Positions 45,061 through 55,252 of a stretch of DNA of 64,000 nucleotides are shown here, piece after piece (positions within the stretch are counted from its first letter, which is position 1; each line of letters opens with the position of its first letter). The DNA comes from Staphylococcus ratti (GTDB lineage: Bacteria > Bacillota > Bacilli > Staphylococcales > Staphylococcaceae). The stretch covers positions 1,860,001 to 1,924,000 of the forward strand of contig NZ_CP086654.1 in assembly GCF_020883535.1 (NCBI RefSeq). Reading direction: 5' to 3'. A program made the position numbers and the translations under genes. Below the pieces are notes generated by a model, which did not search any database, had not been told where the DNA came from, and worked only from the letters and a program-made list of their open reading frames with translations.

Positions 45061-47589
45061 TTATTTACCACAACAGTTTTTATATTTTTTACCACTGCCA
45101 CAAGGACATGGTTCATTTCTGCCAATTTCTTGATCTTTAACAATCGGTTTTGGCTTTACTTTTTCTTTACCGTCATTGGCTGAAAGATGTTGACCTTCAT
45201 ATTCTTTCGTTTTTTCACGTTGTACATCATCTTCTACAGTTACTACTGACTTAAGGATGTACTTACTTACGTCTTCTTCGATACCTTGCATCATAATATC
45301 GAATAGTTCATGTCCCTCATTTTGATAATCACGAAGCGGGTTCTGTTGACCATATGAACGTAAATGAATCCCTTGTCTTAATTGATCCATCGTATCGATG
45401 TGAGAAGTCCATCTTTCGTCAATAGAACGTAATAAAATCATTCTTTCAAATTCTGGCATGCGCTCACCAAGCGCTTCTTTTTGACGATGGTATGCTTTTT
45501 CGACCTTTACCCAAAGCACATCAAAAATATCTTCGCGATCTTTGCCATTAATTTCAGATTCTTTTAACTCTCCCTCATGTAAAAAGACGTCTTCTACATA
45601 ATGAATGAGTGGTGCATAATCTGGTGTTTCATCATCTTCATTAACGTGATACTGAATCGTACGTTGCAATGTAGATTTCAACATCTCAATAACAAGTTCT
45701 GAGCTGCTTTCTTCATCGATAATACGGTTACGCTCTTCATACATGATTTCACGTTGTTTACGTAATACTTCGTCATATTCAAGTATACGTTTACGCGCAT
45801 CAAAGTTATTCCCTTCAACACGTTTTTGAGCGGATTCGACCGCACGTGAAACCATTTTAGATTCGATTGGTGTTGAATCATCCATACCAAGACGGTTCAT
45901 CATAGCTTGCATACGTTCTGAACCAAAACGTACCATCAAGTCATCTTGTAACGACAAGTAAAAACGGCTATCTCCTCGGTCACCTTGACGACCTGAACGC
46001 CCACGCAACTGGTCATCAATACGACGAGATTCATGTCTTTCTGTACCTATAACAGCCAAACCGCCTAGTTCTTCTACACCTTCACCTAGTTTAATGTCTG
46101 TACCACGGCCTGCCATGTTCGTCGCAATGGTTACTGCACCACGTTGTCCTGCATCAGCAACAATTTCTGCTTCACGTTCATGATTTTTCGCGTTAAGCAC
46201 ACTGTGGCGAATACCGCGTTTTTTCAACAAGTTAGAGATGTATTCACTCGTTTCAACTGCGACAGTACCTAAAAGTACTGGTTGTCCATTACGATGTTTT
46301 TCAATTACTTTTTCAACAACAGCATCAAACTTTCCTTTTTGGCTTACATAAATAAGGTCAGAATGGTCTATACGTTGGACTGGGCGGTTCGTAGGAATCT
46401 GTGTTACTGTCATGTTATAAATATTTCTAAATTCTTCTTCTTCCGTTTTAGCCGTCCCTGTCATACCTGCTAGTTTGTTGTACATTCTGAAATAGTTTTG
46501 GAATGTAATCGATGCCATCGTTTTAGATTCATTTTGAATTTTTACAGATTCTTTTGCTTCAATTGCTTGGTGTAAACCTTCTGAGAAACGGCGTCCAGGC
46601 ATCGTACGCCCTGTAAATTGATCGACAATTAAAATTTCTCCATTTGACACCATATAGTCAATATCACGTGCCATTGTATAATGTGCACGTAATGCAAGGT
46701 TGATGTGGTGAATAATGTCCACATGTCTTACATCATATAAATTATCGATTTTGAACATGCGTTCCGCTTTATCAATACCTTGTTCAGTAAGTTGAATCGC
46801 TTTGGTTTGAACATCATAATTATAATCATCTTCAGATTTTAGCATTTTAGCAAAAACATTAGCTTGCGTATATAATGACGTCGATTTTTCCGCTTCACCT
46901 GAAATGATTAAAGGTGTACGGGCTTCATCGATTAAAATAGAGTCAACCTCATCGATGATTGCAAAGTTCAATTTGCGCATAACGCGATCTTCTTTATAAT
47001 TCACCATATTGTCTCTTAAATAATCGAAGCCGAGTTCATTGTTTGTACTATATGTGATGTCTTGCGCATAGGCTTCACGTTTTTCGTGTGTCTGTAAACT
47101 ATTGGTATTTAATCCAACAGAAAGACCTAAAAATTCATAAAGATGGGCCATTTCTTCACTTTGTGATGAAGCAAGGTATTCATTGACTGTAATTACGTGT
47201 ACGCCGCGCCCTGTTAATGCATTTAAATATGTTGGCATTGTCGCTGTTAATGTTTTCCCTTCACCGGTTCTCATTTCAGCAATATCACCTTTATGAATAG
47301 CGATACCACCCATAATTTGAACTCTATACGGGATCATATCAAAAACACGTTTTGATGCTTCTCTTACCAATGCAAAAGCTTCGGGAAGAATGTTATCTAG
47401 CATGTTGTCTTGTTTTTTTCTATCTTCAATGCCTTGTAATTGTTCTTGAAAAGCACGTGTTTTATGTTTTATTTCTTCATCAGTTAAAATTGCCATATCT
47501 TCTTCTAAGGCAATAACTTTATCTGCAAGTTTTCCAAGGCGTTTTACTTCTCGGTTATTACCTTCAACTAGTTTCGTTAAAAAACCCAT
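45061..47589 (-). CDS. secA: Preprotein translocase ATPase SecA
   Basis: An 842-residue SecA (SecA1 type, length typical). Walker [21 protein letters not shown] near residue 100, Walker [17 protein letters not shown] near 210, GRAGRQG-like [20 protein letters not shown] near 530, and the C-terminal zinc site [15 protein letters not shown], which binds SecB/lipids. It drives proteins across the membrane. It is followed by prfB within 26 bases, so the two may be co-transcribed. Confidence 0.98.
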   Translation of the reverse strand: MGFLTKLVEGNNREVKRLGKLADKVIALEEDMAILTDEEIKHKTRAFQEQLQGIEDRKKQDNMLDNILPEAFALVREASKRVFDMIPYRVQIMGGIAIHKGDIAEMRTGEGKTLTATMPTYLNALTGRGVHVITVNEYLASSQSEEMAHLYEFLGLSVGLNTNSLQTHEKREAYAQDITYSTNNELGFDYLRDNMVNYKEDRVMRKLNFAIIDEVDSILIDEARTPLIISGEAEKSTSLYTQANVFAKMLKSEDDYNYDVQTKAIQLTEQGIDKAERMFKIDNLYDVRHVDIIHHINLALRAHYTMARDIDYMVSNGEILIVDQFTGRTMPGRRFSEGLHQAIEAKESVKIQNESKTMASITFQNYFRMYNKLAGMTGTAKTEEEEFRNIYNMTVTQIPTNRPVQRIDHSDLIYVSQKGKFDAVVEKVIEKHRNGQPVLLGTVAVETSEYISNLLKKRGIRHSVLNAKNHEREAEIVADAGQRGAVTIATNMAGRGTDIKLGEGVEELGGLAVIGTERHESRRIDDQLRGRSGRQGDRGDSRFYLSLQDDLMVRFGSERMQAMMNRLGMDDSTPIESKMVSRAVESAQKRVEGNNFDARKRILEYDEVLRKQREIMYEERNRIIDEESSSELVIEMLKSTLQRTIQYHVNEDDETPDYAPLIHYVEDVFLHEGELKESEINGKDREDIFDVLWVKVEKAYHRQKEALGERMPEFERMILLRSIDERWTSHIDTMDQLRQGIHLRSYGQQNPLRDYQNEGHELFDIMMQGIEEDVSKYILKSVVTVEDDVQREKTKEYEGQHLSANDGKEKVKPKPIVKDQEIGRNEPCPCGSGKKYKNCCGK

Positions 47590-47786
47590 TTATTTCGCTC
47601 CTTTAGCAATAAACTGTTCCGCTTACAACATCACATCATACCATTTTTAGGTATAAATTTATACTCATATACTTATATCTTATGAAAATACTAAATAAGT
47701 TGACGTATTTCGTTCAAAATCTTTCGTTTTTCTACGTGATAAGTGCATATTTTATATTTAAAATGATATGACAAGATACATTCGCA

Positions 47787-47822
47787 TTAAAGAAAGAGCC
47801 TATAAGCATGCGATAGGCTCTT
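47787..47822 (-). terminator. Terminator after hpf
   Basis: AAGAGCCTAT (47794-47803) pairs perfectly with ATAGGCTCTT (47813-47822); on the minus strand it is followed by TCTTT. It separates hpf from the secA promoter region. The rest of the gap (47590-47786) is AT-rich with no ORF. Confidence 0.8.
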
Positions 47823-47853
47823 CTGAGAATAACATTTATACAATTCAAATCAT

Positions 47854-48441
47854 TTAATCTAATGCTTCTGTTTCAATTAAACCGTATTTTCCATCTTTAC
47901 GACGGTAAACGATGCTTGTACCTTCTGTTTCTCTGTCATGAAACACAAAGAAATCATGTCCTAATAAATTCATTTGAAGCACTGCTTCTTCTGAATCCAT
48001 AGGCTTTAATCCAAATGTTTTAGAACGAATAATTTCAATATCTGATTCATTTGAATCATTTTCGATTTCAGGCGTCGTTGCTTCTGCATCTACAAAAATA
48101 TCGTGTTCATTTCCTCTATCACGATTTTTTCGATTCACACGTGTTTTATATTTACGAACTTGACGTTCTAATTTGCTCGTAATTAAATCAATGCCTGCAT
48201 ATAAATCATCATGACGCTCTTCAGCTCTTAAAGTAACATTTTTCAAAGGAATTGTTACTTCAATTTTTGTACTTGAGTTTTGGTAAGTTTTTACTTTCAC
48301 ATGTGCTGTCGCTTTCGGCACGTTAGTGAAGTATCTTTCTAGTTTACCAATCTTGTCCTCAATGTAATTTCGAATTGCATCAGTAATTGTGAGGTTGTCT
48401 CCATGAATTTCAAAGTTAATCATAGCGCTCTCTCCTTTCAA
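47854..48441 (-). CDS. hpf: Long ribosome hibernation promoting factor
   Basis: A 195-residue protein. The N-terminal domain (residues 1-105) is the ribosome-binding fold: [20 protein letters not shown] and [23 protein letters not shown]. The C-terminal domain (about 130-190: [20 protein letters not shown] then [18 protein letters not shown]) dimerises to form 100S ribosomes in stationary phase. The start at 48426 ([17 protein letters not shown] upstream) is more likely than the longer frame. Monocistronic. Confidence 0.95.
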   Translation of the reverse strand: MKGESAMINFEIHGDNLTITDAIRNYIEDKIGKLERYFTNVPKATAHVKVKTYQNSSTKIEVTIPLKNVTLRAEERHDDLYAGIDLITSKLERQVRKYKTRVNRKNRDRGNEHDIFVDAEATTPEIENDSNESDIEIIRSKTFGLKPMDSEEAVLQMNLLGHDFFVFHDRETEGTSIVYRRKDGKYGLIETEALD

Positions 48442-48486
48442 CCTCTGTTAGAATATATTTCTTACTTATATTTTACCATGTTTATA

Positions 48487-49147
48487 CTAACGTGCAAACG
48501 TTAACATACTCAATTTTCTGACTTTTTGTTGAGATAGCTTAACCGCTACGTTATGGGCAGTTCTACCCGTTGTGTAAATATCATCTACAAGTAAAAATAC
48601 GTTTATTTTCGAGACAGATATCACTTCTTATTGCTATCCCATTCTCCAAATCTAACCTTTCTTTTAAATTCAACGTGAATTGTTTAGGCCTACGATGCAT
48701 CGTGAGACAATTTTCAAATGGAACACGTGCTACTTGTAATACGTGTTGTACAGGATTGAAAGTTCTAGCGAGATCGTTATCTTCAACAGAAGGAATCGGA
48801 ATAATCATATCAAAGTCCCATACTTTAACATTCAATTGTTGCCCAATGAGCTTGGCAAGTGCCACATCTCCATGAAATTTATATTGTTGGAATATACTTT
48901 TATATAAACCTTCATAGTGGTAACAAGCGCGTATCGTATCAAAGCGATATGGGTAAGCGTAGTTTTTACAATTGATACAATTGGAATCATTCAAAGCCCC
49001 CAAACAATAGTCACACCTGCCTTTAGCCTCGAAACGACATTGTTTTAATAAATCCTCACATTTGTCACACAGCATTGGTTTTGGTTTAAAAAGTGTATGC
49101 AGTGACAAATGCTCTTGAAGTTTTACATTACAAACTAAACACGTCAA
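48487..49147 (-). pseudogene. comFC: comFC, frameshifted
   Basis: The first part (49147 to about 48600) encodes the N-terminal zinc finger (CLVCNVKLQEHL, CDKCEDLL, CDYCLGAL, CINC) and most of the phosphoribosyltransferase-like domain. That frame stops at 48581 before the PRPP-type motif. The missing end, FLLVDDIYTTGRTAHNVAVK and LSMLTFAR, is intact in the +1 frame and ends at 48487. A one-base insertion or two-base loss in about 48581-48627 explains it. Unless it is a sequencing error, the product is truncated. It follows comFA with a four-base overlap. Confidence 0.88.
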
Positions 49148-50433
49148 TCATCTATCCATCCCTTTGCTTTGCCTATTCTATTCATACGTTCAATATCATT
49201 TCTCGCCCGATACATTGCCATCGTTCTTCCTTCATGATAAAAGAGAACCATGCCATTCGGACAACTTATTTTTCGTCCGACACGCCCCGAAATTTGTATT
49301 AGTGCTGATGCCGTATACCGATGACTGTCCATTACCCAAACGTCTAAAAATGCCATCGTAAAACCGCGTTCTAAAATCGTCGTCGTCAAAACGATGTTAT
49401 AATCACCTTCGCGCAGGGCTTGTACCTTTTCTAAACGTTCTGGATCTTCGCTAAATACATAACACATCGTATCAAAGTAAGCACGGTATAAATGATAAAA
49501 TTGTTGCATTTGTGTAATATCGCTAAAAAACAATAATGTTGTTCTCTGATGATGAAGTTGCTGTTTTAATGTTTTTAAAATGTGCATTTGTCTATGATTG
49601 TATTTCACCTTAAAGTATTTAAATTTTGGAACAACTAAAGGATGACGGTGAAATCGAGCAGGTAAAGTAATTATTTGCTCTTTTTGAAAGGCTTTTAATA
49701 AGGCTTTTGGTGGTGTTGCTGTCATATAAATTAACGTACTAGGGTTCCGTGCTGCTTTAGTAATACATTGCATTAAATTAGGCTCCATCGAAAGCGGAAA
49801 CGCATCTACCTCGTCTATAAAAATAATGTGAAAATGATTTTTAAATCGATACAATTGATGAACCGTAGCAACCACAAAATGACCGTTAAACGTCTGTCGA
49901 CTCGCTTAATGCAATATATCGATAGCTTCACATTTAAAAGTTTGGCAAATACGTTGGCTCACTTCGATAACTACGTCCACTCTAGGAGAAACGACCGCCA
50001 CATTGTACCCTTTTTGTCGTGCTTTAGAGATAGCTTCAAACATCATTTCCGTTTTACCTGCTCCTGTAACGGCATGTAACAATAAATTTTTCTTTTCTTC
50101 TAACGCTGCAACAATTTGTGTTGACGCATAGTGTTGTTGCTCAGATAGTGTGAAAGGAAGTTCGTACCATCCTTCTGTTGTGTGCCTTTCTGATTTGACA
50201 TAGCGCACTTTATGAATAGAATCCATTCTTCCCATCGCTAAACAATGACGACAATAAATAATAGGCTCTATAAAAAAGGGGCTTTGATACCGATAAAAAT
50301 GTGCCTGCTTGGTAGTCTCACACTGCATGCAACAATAACCCGTTGTCGTTCGTATAACACCATATGTCTCTTTTTCAATCACTTCATCTGACAAAACAAC
50401 ATGTTCATTGATAAGCTGTCCATAACGTTTCAC
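49144..50433 (-). pseudogene. comFA: comFA, interrupted by an in-frame stop
   Basis: One ComFA-type DNA-uptake helicase of about 429 codons with a TAA at 49908-49906. Both halves are in the same frame: the first (50433-49906) has the zinc module CCMQCETTK and CRHCLAMGR and Walker A HAVTGAGKTEMMFEAISK; the second has FIDEVDAFPLSMEPN, TATPPKALLKAF, TTILERGFTMAFLDVWV and ISGRVGRKI. Conserved sequence runs through the stop (AIDILH-stop-ASRQTFNGHFVV), so this is a nonsense mutation rather than two genes. Re-initiation at 49875 could make a fragment lacking the P-loop. Confidence 0.88.
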
Positions 50434-50548
50434 TTCATCCCCCCTTCACTCATATACTCGTTTTAAACTACAAGATTTCTTTTTTAACTTTAAAATTGTT
50501 CCCTCAAAAAGGCGAGTAAAACCGGGGTAATGCGATATAAATAACACA

Positions 50549-50591
50549 AAAGACAACAGCAAAGTAAGTAGAACGCTTTACTGTTGTCTTT
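50549..50591 (-). terminator. Terminator after the DegV-family gene
   Basis: AAAGACAACAG (50549-50559) pairs with CTGTTGTCTTT (50581-50591), with a longer partial stem inside; on the minus strand it is followed by TGTGTTATTT. It lies after the DegV-type stop. Confidence 0.7.
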
Positions 50592-50597
50592 CGTTGT

Positions 50598-51485
50598 TTA
50601 CATATTTTGATGATAATCAGGCAATTCAATTTTACGGTTCGTTACTCCAATACCAAAGCTACCTAACCCTAAATGCGAAGAAATGACTGGTCCAAATTCA
50701 GAGAAAATAATATTTTTCTCCGGGTATTTTTGTTTTAGCTCATTAAATATACTGTGAGATTCTTCTTTATTATCCCCACCAATAATGATAATCGTCGACG
50801 TTTCGAACTCATTTGATAATTCGATTGCTTTATCTTCTATAAGTTTTAAAGCTTTCTTTTTTGTACGCACTTTTTCATACGGTACAATTAGGCCATCTTC
50901 AAATGTGAGCACAGGTTTCATTTTCAACAAATTACCAATCCAAGCTTGTGCCCCTGTAATGCGTCCACTTTTGCTTAAATTCTTCAAATCATCGACAACT
51001 AAATAAGCACCTGTATGTTGACGCATGTCTTCTAATTCTTCTAAAATTTCGTCAATATGTTTACCTTCTTTAATTAGATCAACCGCTCTAATGACAAGCG
51101 CACCTTCAACAAAACAAGCAATCTTCGAATCGATTGGATGTACATTAATGCCTTCTACCATGACCGCTGCTTGTACCGACGTTTGATACGCCCCACTAAT
51201 ACCACTTGATAAATGGACTGTGATAACATCTGTATAGCCTTCTGCTTTGTAGGCTTCAAATGCATTAATCATTTCTCCTATAGCTGGTTGACTTGTCGTA
51301 GGGATTGAATTTGACGTCGCTAAAATGGAATAAAATTCATCCGCTGTAATGGACTCATTTTCTTTATGATTTTCACCGTTTTCTAATGTAATACTTAATG
51401 GGACAACTCGAATATTATTTTCGTCTAAATAGAGTTGAGGAATATAACTTGTTGAATCTGTCATGACAGCTATTTTCATTTCCAA
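50598..51485 (-). CDS. DegV-family fatty-acid-binding protein (FakB-like)
   Basis: A 295-residue DegV protein. Family landmarks: MKIAVMTDSTSYIPQLYLDE at the start, ATSNSIPTTSQPAIGEMINA near residue 52, HLSSGISGAYQTSVQAA near 90, VDDLKNLSKSGRITGAQAWIG near 160. DegV proteins bind fatty acids and present them to the FakA kinase for incorporation into phospholipid. FakB1 or FakB2 identity is not decided. The start M at 51485 (MEMKI) or two residues later is equally possible. Confidence 0.88.
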   Translation of the reverse strand: MEMKIAVMTDSTSYIPQLYLDENNIRVVPLSITLENGENHKENESITADEFYSILATSNSIPTTSQPAIGEMINAFEAYKAEGYTDVITVHLSSGISGAYQTSVQAAVMVEGINVHPIDSKIACFVEGALVIRAVDLIKEGKHIDEILEELEDMRQHTGAYLVVDDLKNLSKSGRITGAQAWIGNLLKMKPVLTFEDGLIVPYEKVRTKKKALKLIEDKAIELSNEFETSTIIIIGGDNKEESHSIFNELKQKYPEKNIIFSEFGPVISSHLGLGSFGIGVTNRKIELPDYHQNM

Positions 51486-51534
51486 TGTCCTCCTAAATTA
51501 CGTATATAGTTCCTATCTATTACTACTAAGTACT

Positions 51535-51674
51535 GGGACGTCGCGAACAACTGCTCTAGAGCTCTGATAAACAGCAACTCTAAAAACATTTTTCATAAGT
51601 CCGTTCACGTTTCAACAATCTTTTATATGCAACACATCGATTGACTCTCTCTAAAACGTGAACGCTTTTGTCCC
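51535..51674. repeat. Intergenic element with nested inverted repeats
   Basis: In the 335-base gap between the DegV gene and yigZ, GGGAC (51535-51539) is matched by GTCCC (51670-51674), and inside it GTTCACGTTT (51603-51612) is matched by AAACGTGAAC (51654-51663). The GGGACG...GTCCCGCC ends recall the two 40-base repeats at 54881 and 55010. No ORF is seen. Likely a staphylococcal intergenic repeat acting as terminator or RNA structure. Confidence 0.55.
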
Positions 51675-51820
51675 GCCCTTCGTATTTATATTATTTAATT
51701 AATACTATCATACAATCTTTTATATCAAATTTCAGGCAACTAAGCCATTGATTTTTTCATTGTTCACATTTAATCTATATTATAACCTTAATTCATTCTA
51801 TATCAGATTGGAGATGCCTC

Positions 51821-52459
51821 ATGAAAAACGCTATCATCACCATTAAAAGTGAACATATTATAGAAAATGTAATTAGTAAATCTCGTTTTATTGCTCATAT
51901 TAAACCTGTGCAGTCTGAAGAAGAAGCTAAAGCGTTTATTGAAGCCAAGAAAAAAGAACACCGTGAAGCAACACATAACTGCTCAGCCTATACTATCGGT
52001 GACACGATGCATATCCAAAAAGCGAATGATGACGGCGAACCTAGTGGTACTGCTGGTGTGCCAATGTTAGAAATGTTGAAAAACTATGACATTCATAACG
52101 CAGCCGTAGTCGTTACACGTTATTTCGGAGGCATTAAGCTTGGTACTGGAGGTTTAATTCGTGCATATGGTGGCGCTGTTCGTGATGTTATCAAAGCTAT
52201 CGGTCGTGTAGAATTGAAACAAGCCATCCCTTGTCATGTCACAATCGCTTATGATTTAACCGGTAAATTCGAATATGAACTTCAATCTGCCCCTTTTTAT
52301 TTAAGAGATACACATTATACAGATAAAGTTACATATGAAATCGATGTGATAGAAACGGACCGTGAATCATTTATCAACTTTTTAAATCAACATACGCAAG
52401 GTCAATTTTCACTTCAAGAAGATACAATTAAAAGGCTTGCGTTTGATATTGAAACATGA
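51821..52459 (+). CDS. YigZ/IMPACT family protein
   Basis: A 212-residue protein of the UPF0029/YigZ family. Conserved segments: KSRFIAHIKPVQSEEEAKAF near residue 20, EATHNCSAYTI near 47, NDDGEPSGTAGVPMLEML near 66 and VVVTRYFGGIKLGTGGLIRAYG near 95. The C-terminal domain resembles EF-G domain IV. Cellular role is unsettled; homologues are linked to translation regulation. TTGGAG lies upstream. Confidence 0.93.
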   Translation: MKNAIITIKSEHIIENVISKSRFIAHIKPVQSEEEAKAFIEAKKKEHREATHNCSAYTIGDTMHIQKANDDGEPSGTAGVPMLEMLKNYDIHNAAVVVTRYFGGIKLGTGGLIRAYGGAVRDVIKAIGRVELKQAIPCHVTIAYDLTGKFEYELQSAPFYLRDTHYTDKVTYEIDVIETDRESFINFLNQHTQGQFSLQEDTIKRLAFDIET

Positions 52460-52514
52460 AATAAAACCCTTGTTACTTTAAGGCTAAAATCGCTTTAAAG
52501 CAACTAGGGTTTTA
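52460..52514. terminator. Bidirectional terminator between yigZ and tagO
   Basis: AATAAAACCCT..CTTTAAGGC pairs with GCTTTAAAG..AGGGTTTTATT, ending in T or A runs on each strand. The two genes are convergent. Confidence 0.85.
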
Positions 52515-53558
52515 TTTTATTTGACGTCGCGAGATAAGATTGAGCAATGGACGGTAATCATCATCTATGAGTCCTGTAAACTCTACGATAAGTTCAATTG
52601 TTATCACAATAAGTACAATCGTTAAAAACATGCCCCAAGGTTGTGATAAGTATAAAATAACACTAACTACACTAAACATTATCGCCATTGCATATATCAA
52701 CATAACGGTTTGTCTATGTGTATATCCTAAATCTAATAGTTTATGATGTAAATGTGATTTATCTGCTTGCATAATGTGCTGTCCTCGTTTCACACGACGT
52801 ATCATCGCAAATAATGTGTCGATGAAAGGAACGGCTAAAATCACAATTGGGAAGAACAATGAAATAAATGTAATGTTCTTAAATCCTAATAAAGACAAAA
52901 AGCCGATAATAAAGCCAAGTAACAGTGCCCCACTATCTCCTAAGAAGATTTTAGCTGGATGGAAATTAAAGACAAGAAAACCTAATAACGATCCAATAAG
53001 CACACTACAAATCATAATGATAAATATATTTCCTTGTAAAATCGCAATAAAGGCAATCGTGACAAGAGCGATTGTAGAAACACCTGCTGCTAAGCCATCA
53101 AGGCCGTCGATTAAATTAATCGCATTCGTAATGGCAACAATCCAAAAAATGGTAATTGGAATACTTAACCATCCAAAATGAATCGTTGGTCCAATAGGAA
53201 TAGAAATAAAATCTATTGTAACCCCGTACAAAACAACGATTAATGCAGCTGCGATTTGTCCGAGTAACTTTAGAATAGGTTTTAAATCGTATAAATCATC
53301 AATAAGACCTACTAAGTAAATAACGATAGCACCTAGTAATAGTGGTTTAATTTCTCTCTCTATAGGAGCACCAAGCCAAATACCAATAAAAAAAGATAGT
53401 AATATTGCTGAACCTCCTAACATAGAAATCGGCTTTGTATGTATTTTTCTGAAGTTAGGTCGATCCACAATATCTAATTTTTTGGAAACCGCTATAACAA
53501 TAGGCGTTAGTATCAAACTGACAATCATTGAAAACACAATCAACGTAAGAGTATACAT
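52512..53558 (-). CDS. tagO: Wall teichoic acid initiating enzyme TagO/TarO
   Basis: A 348-residue polytopic membrane transferase, about eleven helices. Conserved Asp-rich loops: VGLIDDLYDLKPILKLLGQI near residue 84, ITNAINLIDGLDGLAAGVS near 147, FLGDSGALLLGFIIGF near 207 and the His motif KSHLHHKLLDLGYTHRQ near 268. It transfers GlcNAc-phosphate to undecaprenyl phosphate, the first step of wall teichoic acid synthesis. The upstream 223-base gap up to gdpS holds AT-rich divergent promoters. Confidence 0.97.
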   Translation of the reverse strand: MYTLTLIVFSMIVSLILTPIVIAVSKKLDIVDRPNFRKIHTKPISMLGGSAILLSFFIGIWLGAPIEREIKPLLLGAIVIYLVGLIDDLYDLKPILKLLGQIAAALIVVLYGVTIDFISIPIGPTIHFGWLSIPITIFWIVAITNAINLIDGLDGLAAGVSTIALVTIAFIAILQGNIFIIMICSVLIGSLLGFLVFNFHPAKIFLGDSGALLLGFIIGFLSLLGFKNITFISLFFPIVILAVPFIDTLFAMIRRVKRGQHIMQADKSHLHHKLLDLGYTHRQTVMLIYAMAIMFSVVSVILYLSQPWGMFLTIVLIVITIELIVEFTGLIDDDYRPLLNLISRRQIK

Positions 53559-53781
53559 CAGTTCACCTACATATTTTAAAAATTAATTCATCTGTTATAT
53601 TCTACTTTTTATTCTCCAAAAAACAAGCTTTTTCTTGTAACAATCTTATTACATAGTAACATGAATCGTCTATGTATGACATCACTGTTAAATATAATCT
53701 TTATCGTACATTAAATTATTTAATGACAAAATGTAACTTTTCACTTACAATAACATAGGGTTAAGTAAAGGAGTCATAACT

Positions 53782-54852
53782 ATGATTGAAGCCATTATTT
53801 ATAATATATCAGTAACTATTGCTGGTATCTATCTATTTCATCGTCTTCAATACGCTGAATCACATGATTTCAGATTTTCTAAAAGTTACATTACCGTGCT
53901 GATGACGATTGTTGGATTATTACTGGCACTCTATCCAGTGCCTATTGAAAATTATCACATTCAACTTTCATTTGTTCCTTTATTATTTTTGGGCCGATAT
54001 ACTAATGCGTTTTACACGTTCGTTTCGGCGTTACTTATTGCCTTTGTAAGTTATTTCGTACTCGCAACGCCACTTACATTTGCTAGTGCGCTTCTAATTA
54101 TTGCACTCGTAGTTAGCATTATTGGTCCTTTCATTAAACAAAACCACATTATCGCTATACAAATTTTAAATATTATCAGTATTGTCATCTTACTTATTAT
54201 CGCAACATTTGTCCCTAGCTTTGATGTGATTGAAGTTTTATATTTAATACCTTTATCTATTATTGCTACGCTGATCACTGCTTTATTTTATGTAGACTTA
54301 CATCACTTTTTTAAACTTATTGACCGTTACGAAAATGAAAATAAAATCGATTACCTCACAGGTTTAGGTAATGTTAAAGAATTTGACCGTCATTTAAATA
54401 CACTAACGCAACATGCTGAAGCCAAAAAGCATAGTCTTGCCTTGTTGTTAATTGATATTGATGATTTTAAAGAAGTTAATGATGCACATACGCATGAAGC
54501 AGGTGATGCAATTTTAAAACAAATTTCACATCTTTTACAAAATTACGTGCCACCTAAGCATAAAATATTCAGAAATGGTGGCGAAGAATTTTCAATTGTA
54601 CTTGAAAACTATTCTTTAGATGAATGCGTTAAGTTAGCTGAAAGCATTCGTAAAGGCGTTGAAAAATCTAATTTTCACTTGCCTAATAAAGTCGTTATTA
54701 AATTATCTGTCTCTATTGGCGTAGGTTATTTAACAAGTGAAGATTACAAATCTCAACGTAAAGTATTTAAAGATGCTGATGATATGTTGCACATTGCCAA
54801 AAATGAAGGTCGTAACAAAGTGATGTTTAATCCAATCATCAAATTACAATAA
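53782..54852 (+). CDS. gdpS: GGDEF-domain membrane protein GdpS
   Basis: A 356-residue protein. Residues 1-175 hold five to six transmembrane helices of the 5TM LytS-like type. The GGDEF domain spans about 185-350: [40 protein letters not shown], and the active-site signature [11 protein letters not shown]. Staphylococci carry a single conserved GGDEF protein; published work on GdpS reports effects on biofilm that do not need c-di-GMP. AAAGGAGT lies before the ATG. Confidence 0.95.
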   Translation: MIEAIIYNISVTIAGIYLFHRLQYAESHDFRFSKSYITVLMTIVGLLLALYPVPIENYHIQLSFVPLLFLGRYTNAFYTFVSALLIAFVSYFVLATPLTFASALLIIALVVSIIGPFIKQNHIIAIQILNIISIVILLIIATFVPSFDVIEVLYLIPLSIIATLITALFYVDLHHFFKLIDRYENENKIDYLTGLGNVKEFDRHLNTLTQHAEAKKHSLALLLIDIDDFKEVNDAHTHEAGDAILKQISHLLQNYVPPKHKIFRNGGEEFSIVLENYSLDECVKLAESIRKGVEKSNFHLPNKVVIKLSVSIGVGYLTSEDYKSQRKVFKDADDMLHIAKNEGRNKVMFNPIIKLQ

Positions 54853-54880
54853 AACCATCTAAGATTAAAAGTGACCAATA

Positions 54881-54920
54881 GGGGGCGGGACGACGAAATC
54901 AAATAGATTTCTGTCCCGCT
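54881..54920. repeat. 40-base palindromic repeat, copy 1
   Basis: GCGGGAC...AAATC-AAATA-GATTT..GTCCCGC forms a long hairpin. An identical 40-base copy lies at 55010-55049. Related elements (GGGACGACGAAAT...GTCCC) are widespread between staphylococcal genes. This copy follows gdpS and may also terminate it. Confidence 0.8.
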
Positions 54921-55009
54921 TTTAAAATGAGAAAATAGCTGTTAAAAAGCACAGTAGCTGTCTGGATTGAACTGCGCTTGCCAGCTTATTCAATCCTAGT
55001 CAGCTTTGT

Positions 55010-55049
55010 GGGGGCGGGACGACGAAATCAAATAGATTTCTGTCCCGCT
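55010..55049. repeat. 40-base palindromic repeat, copy 2
   Basis: Identical over 40 bases to the copy at 54881-54920. The 89 bases between copies contain a GGATTGAA/TTCAATCC inverted repeat. The rest of the 400-base gap (55050-55252) is AT-rich with no ORF and should hold the promoter of the exporter genes. Confidence 0.8.
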
Positions 55050-55252
55050 CCCTAATCATTTCGCTCGATCTTTGGATGGTTTACTTTATGCCTCAAACGA
55101 TACACCAATATTTTTAAAATCGCATTCATGTCATTCTTTCTATATTCAACTTCAAATGATTTTGGTCACGCCTGTCCTATATTTAAAATGTTGCAACATG
55201 AAGCATTCACATGTAGACTGACAATTGATTCAGTAGATAAGGAGGAACACCT

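Noticed and set aside
49144-49875. Second half of comFA as a separate helicase gene
   Set aside because: It is in the same frame as the first half and lacks Walker A; coding similarity continues through the stop, so it is one broken gene.
53782-54852. A complete c-di-GMP signalling system
   Set aside because: Only a single GGDEF protein is present, with no EAL, HD-GYP or PilZ protein in the window, and GdpS is already known in staphylococci.
54881-55049. CRISPR-like array from the repeated 40-mer
   Set aside because: Only two copies, long palindromic units and no cas genes; it is an intergenic repeat.
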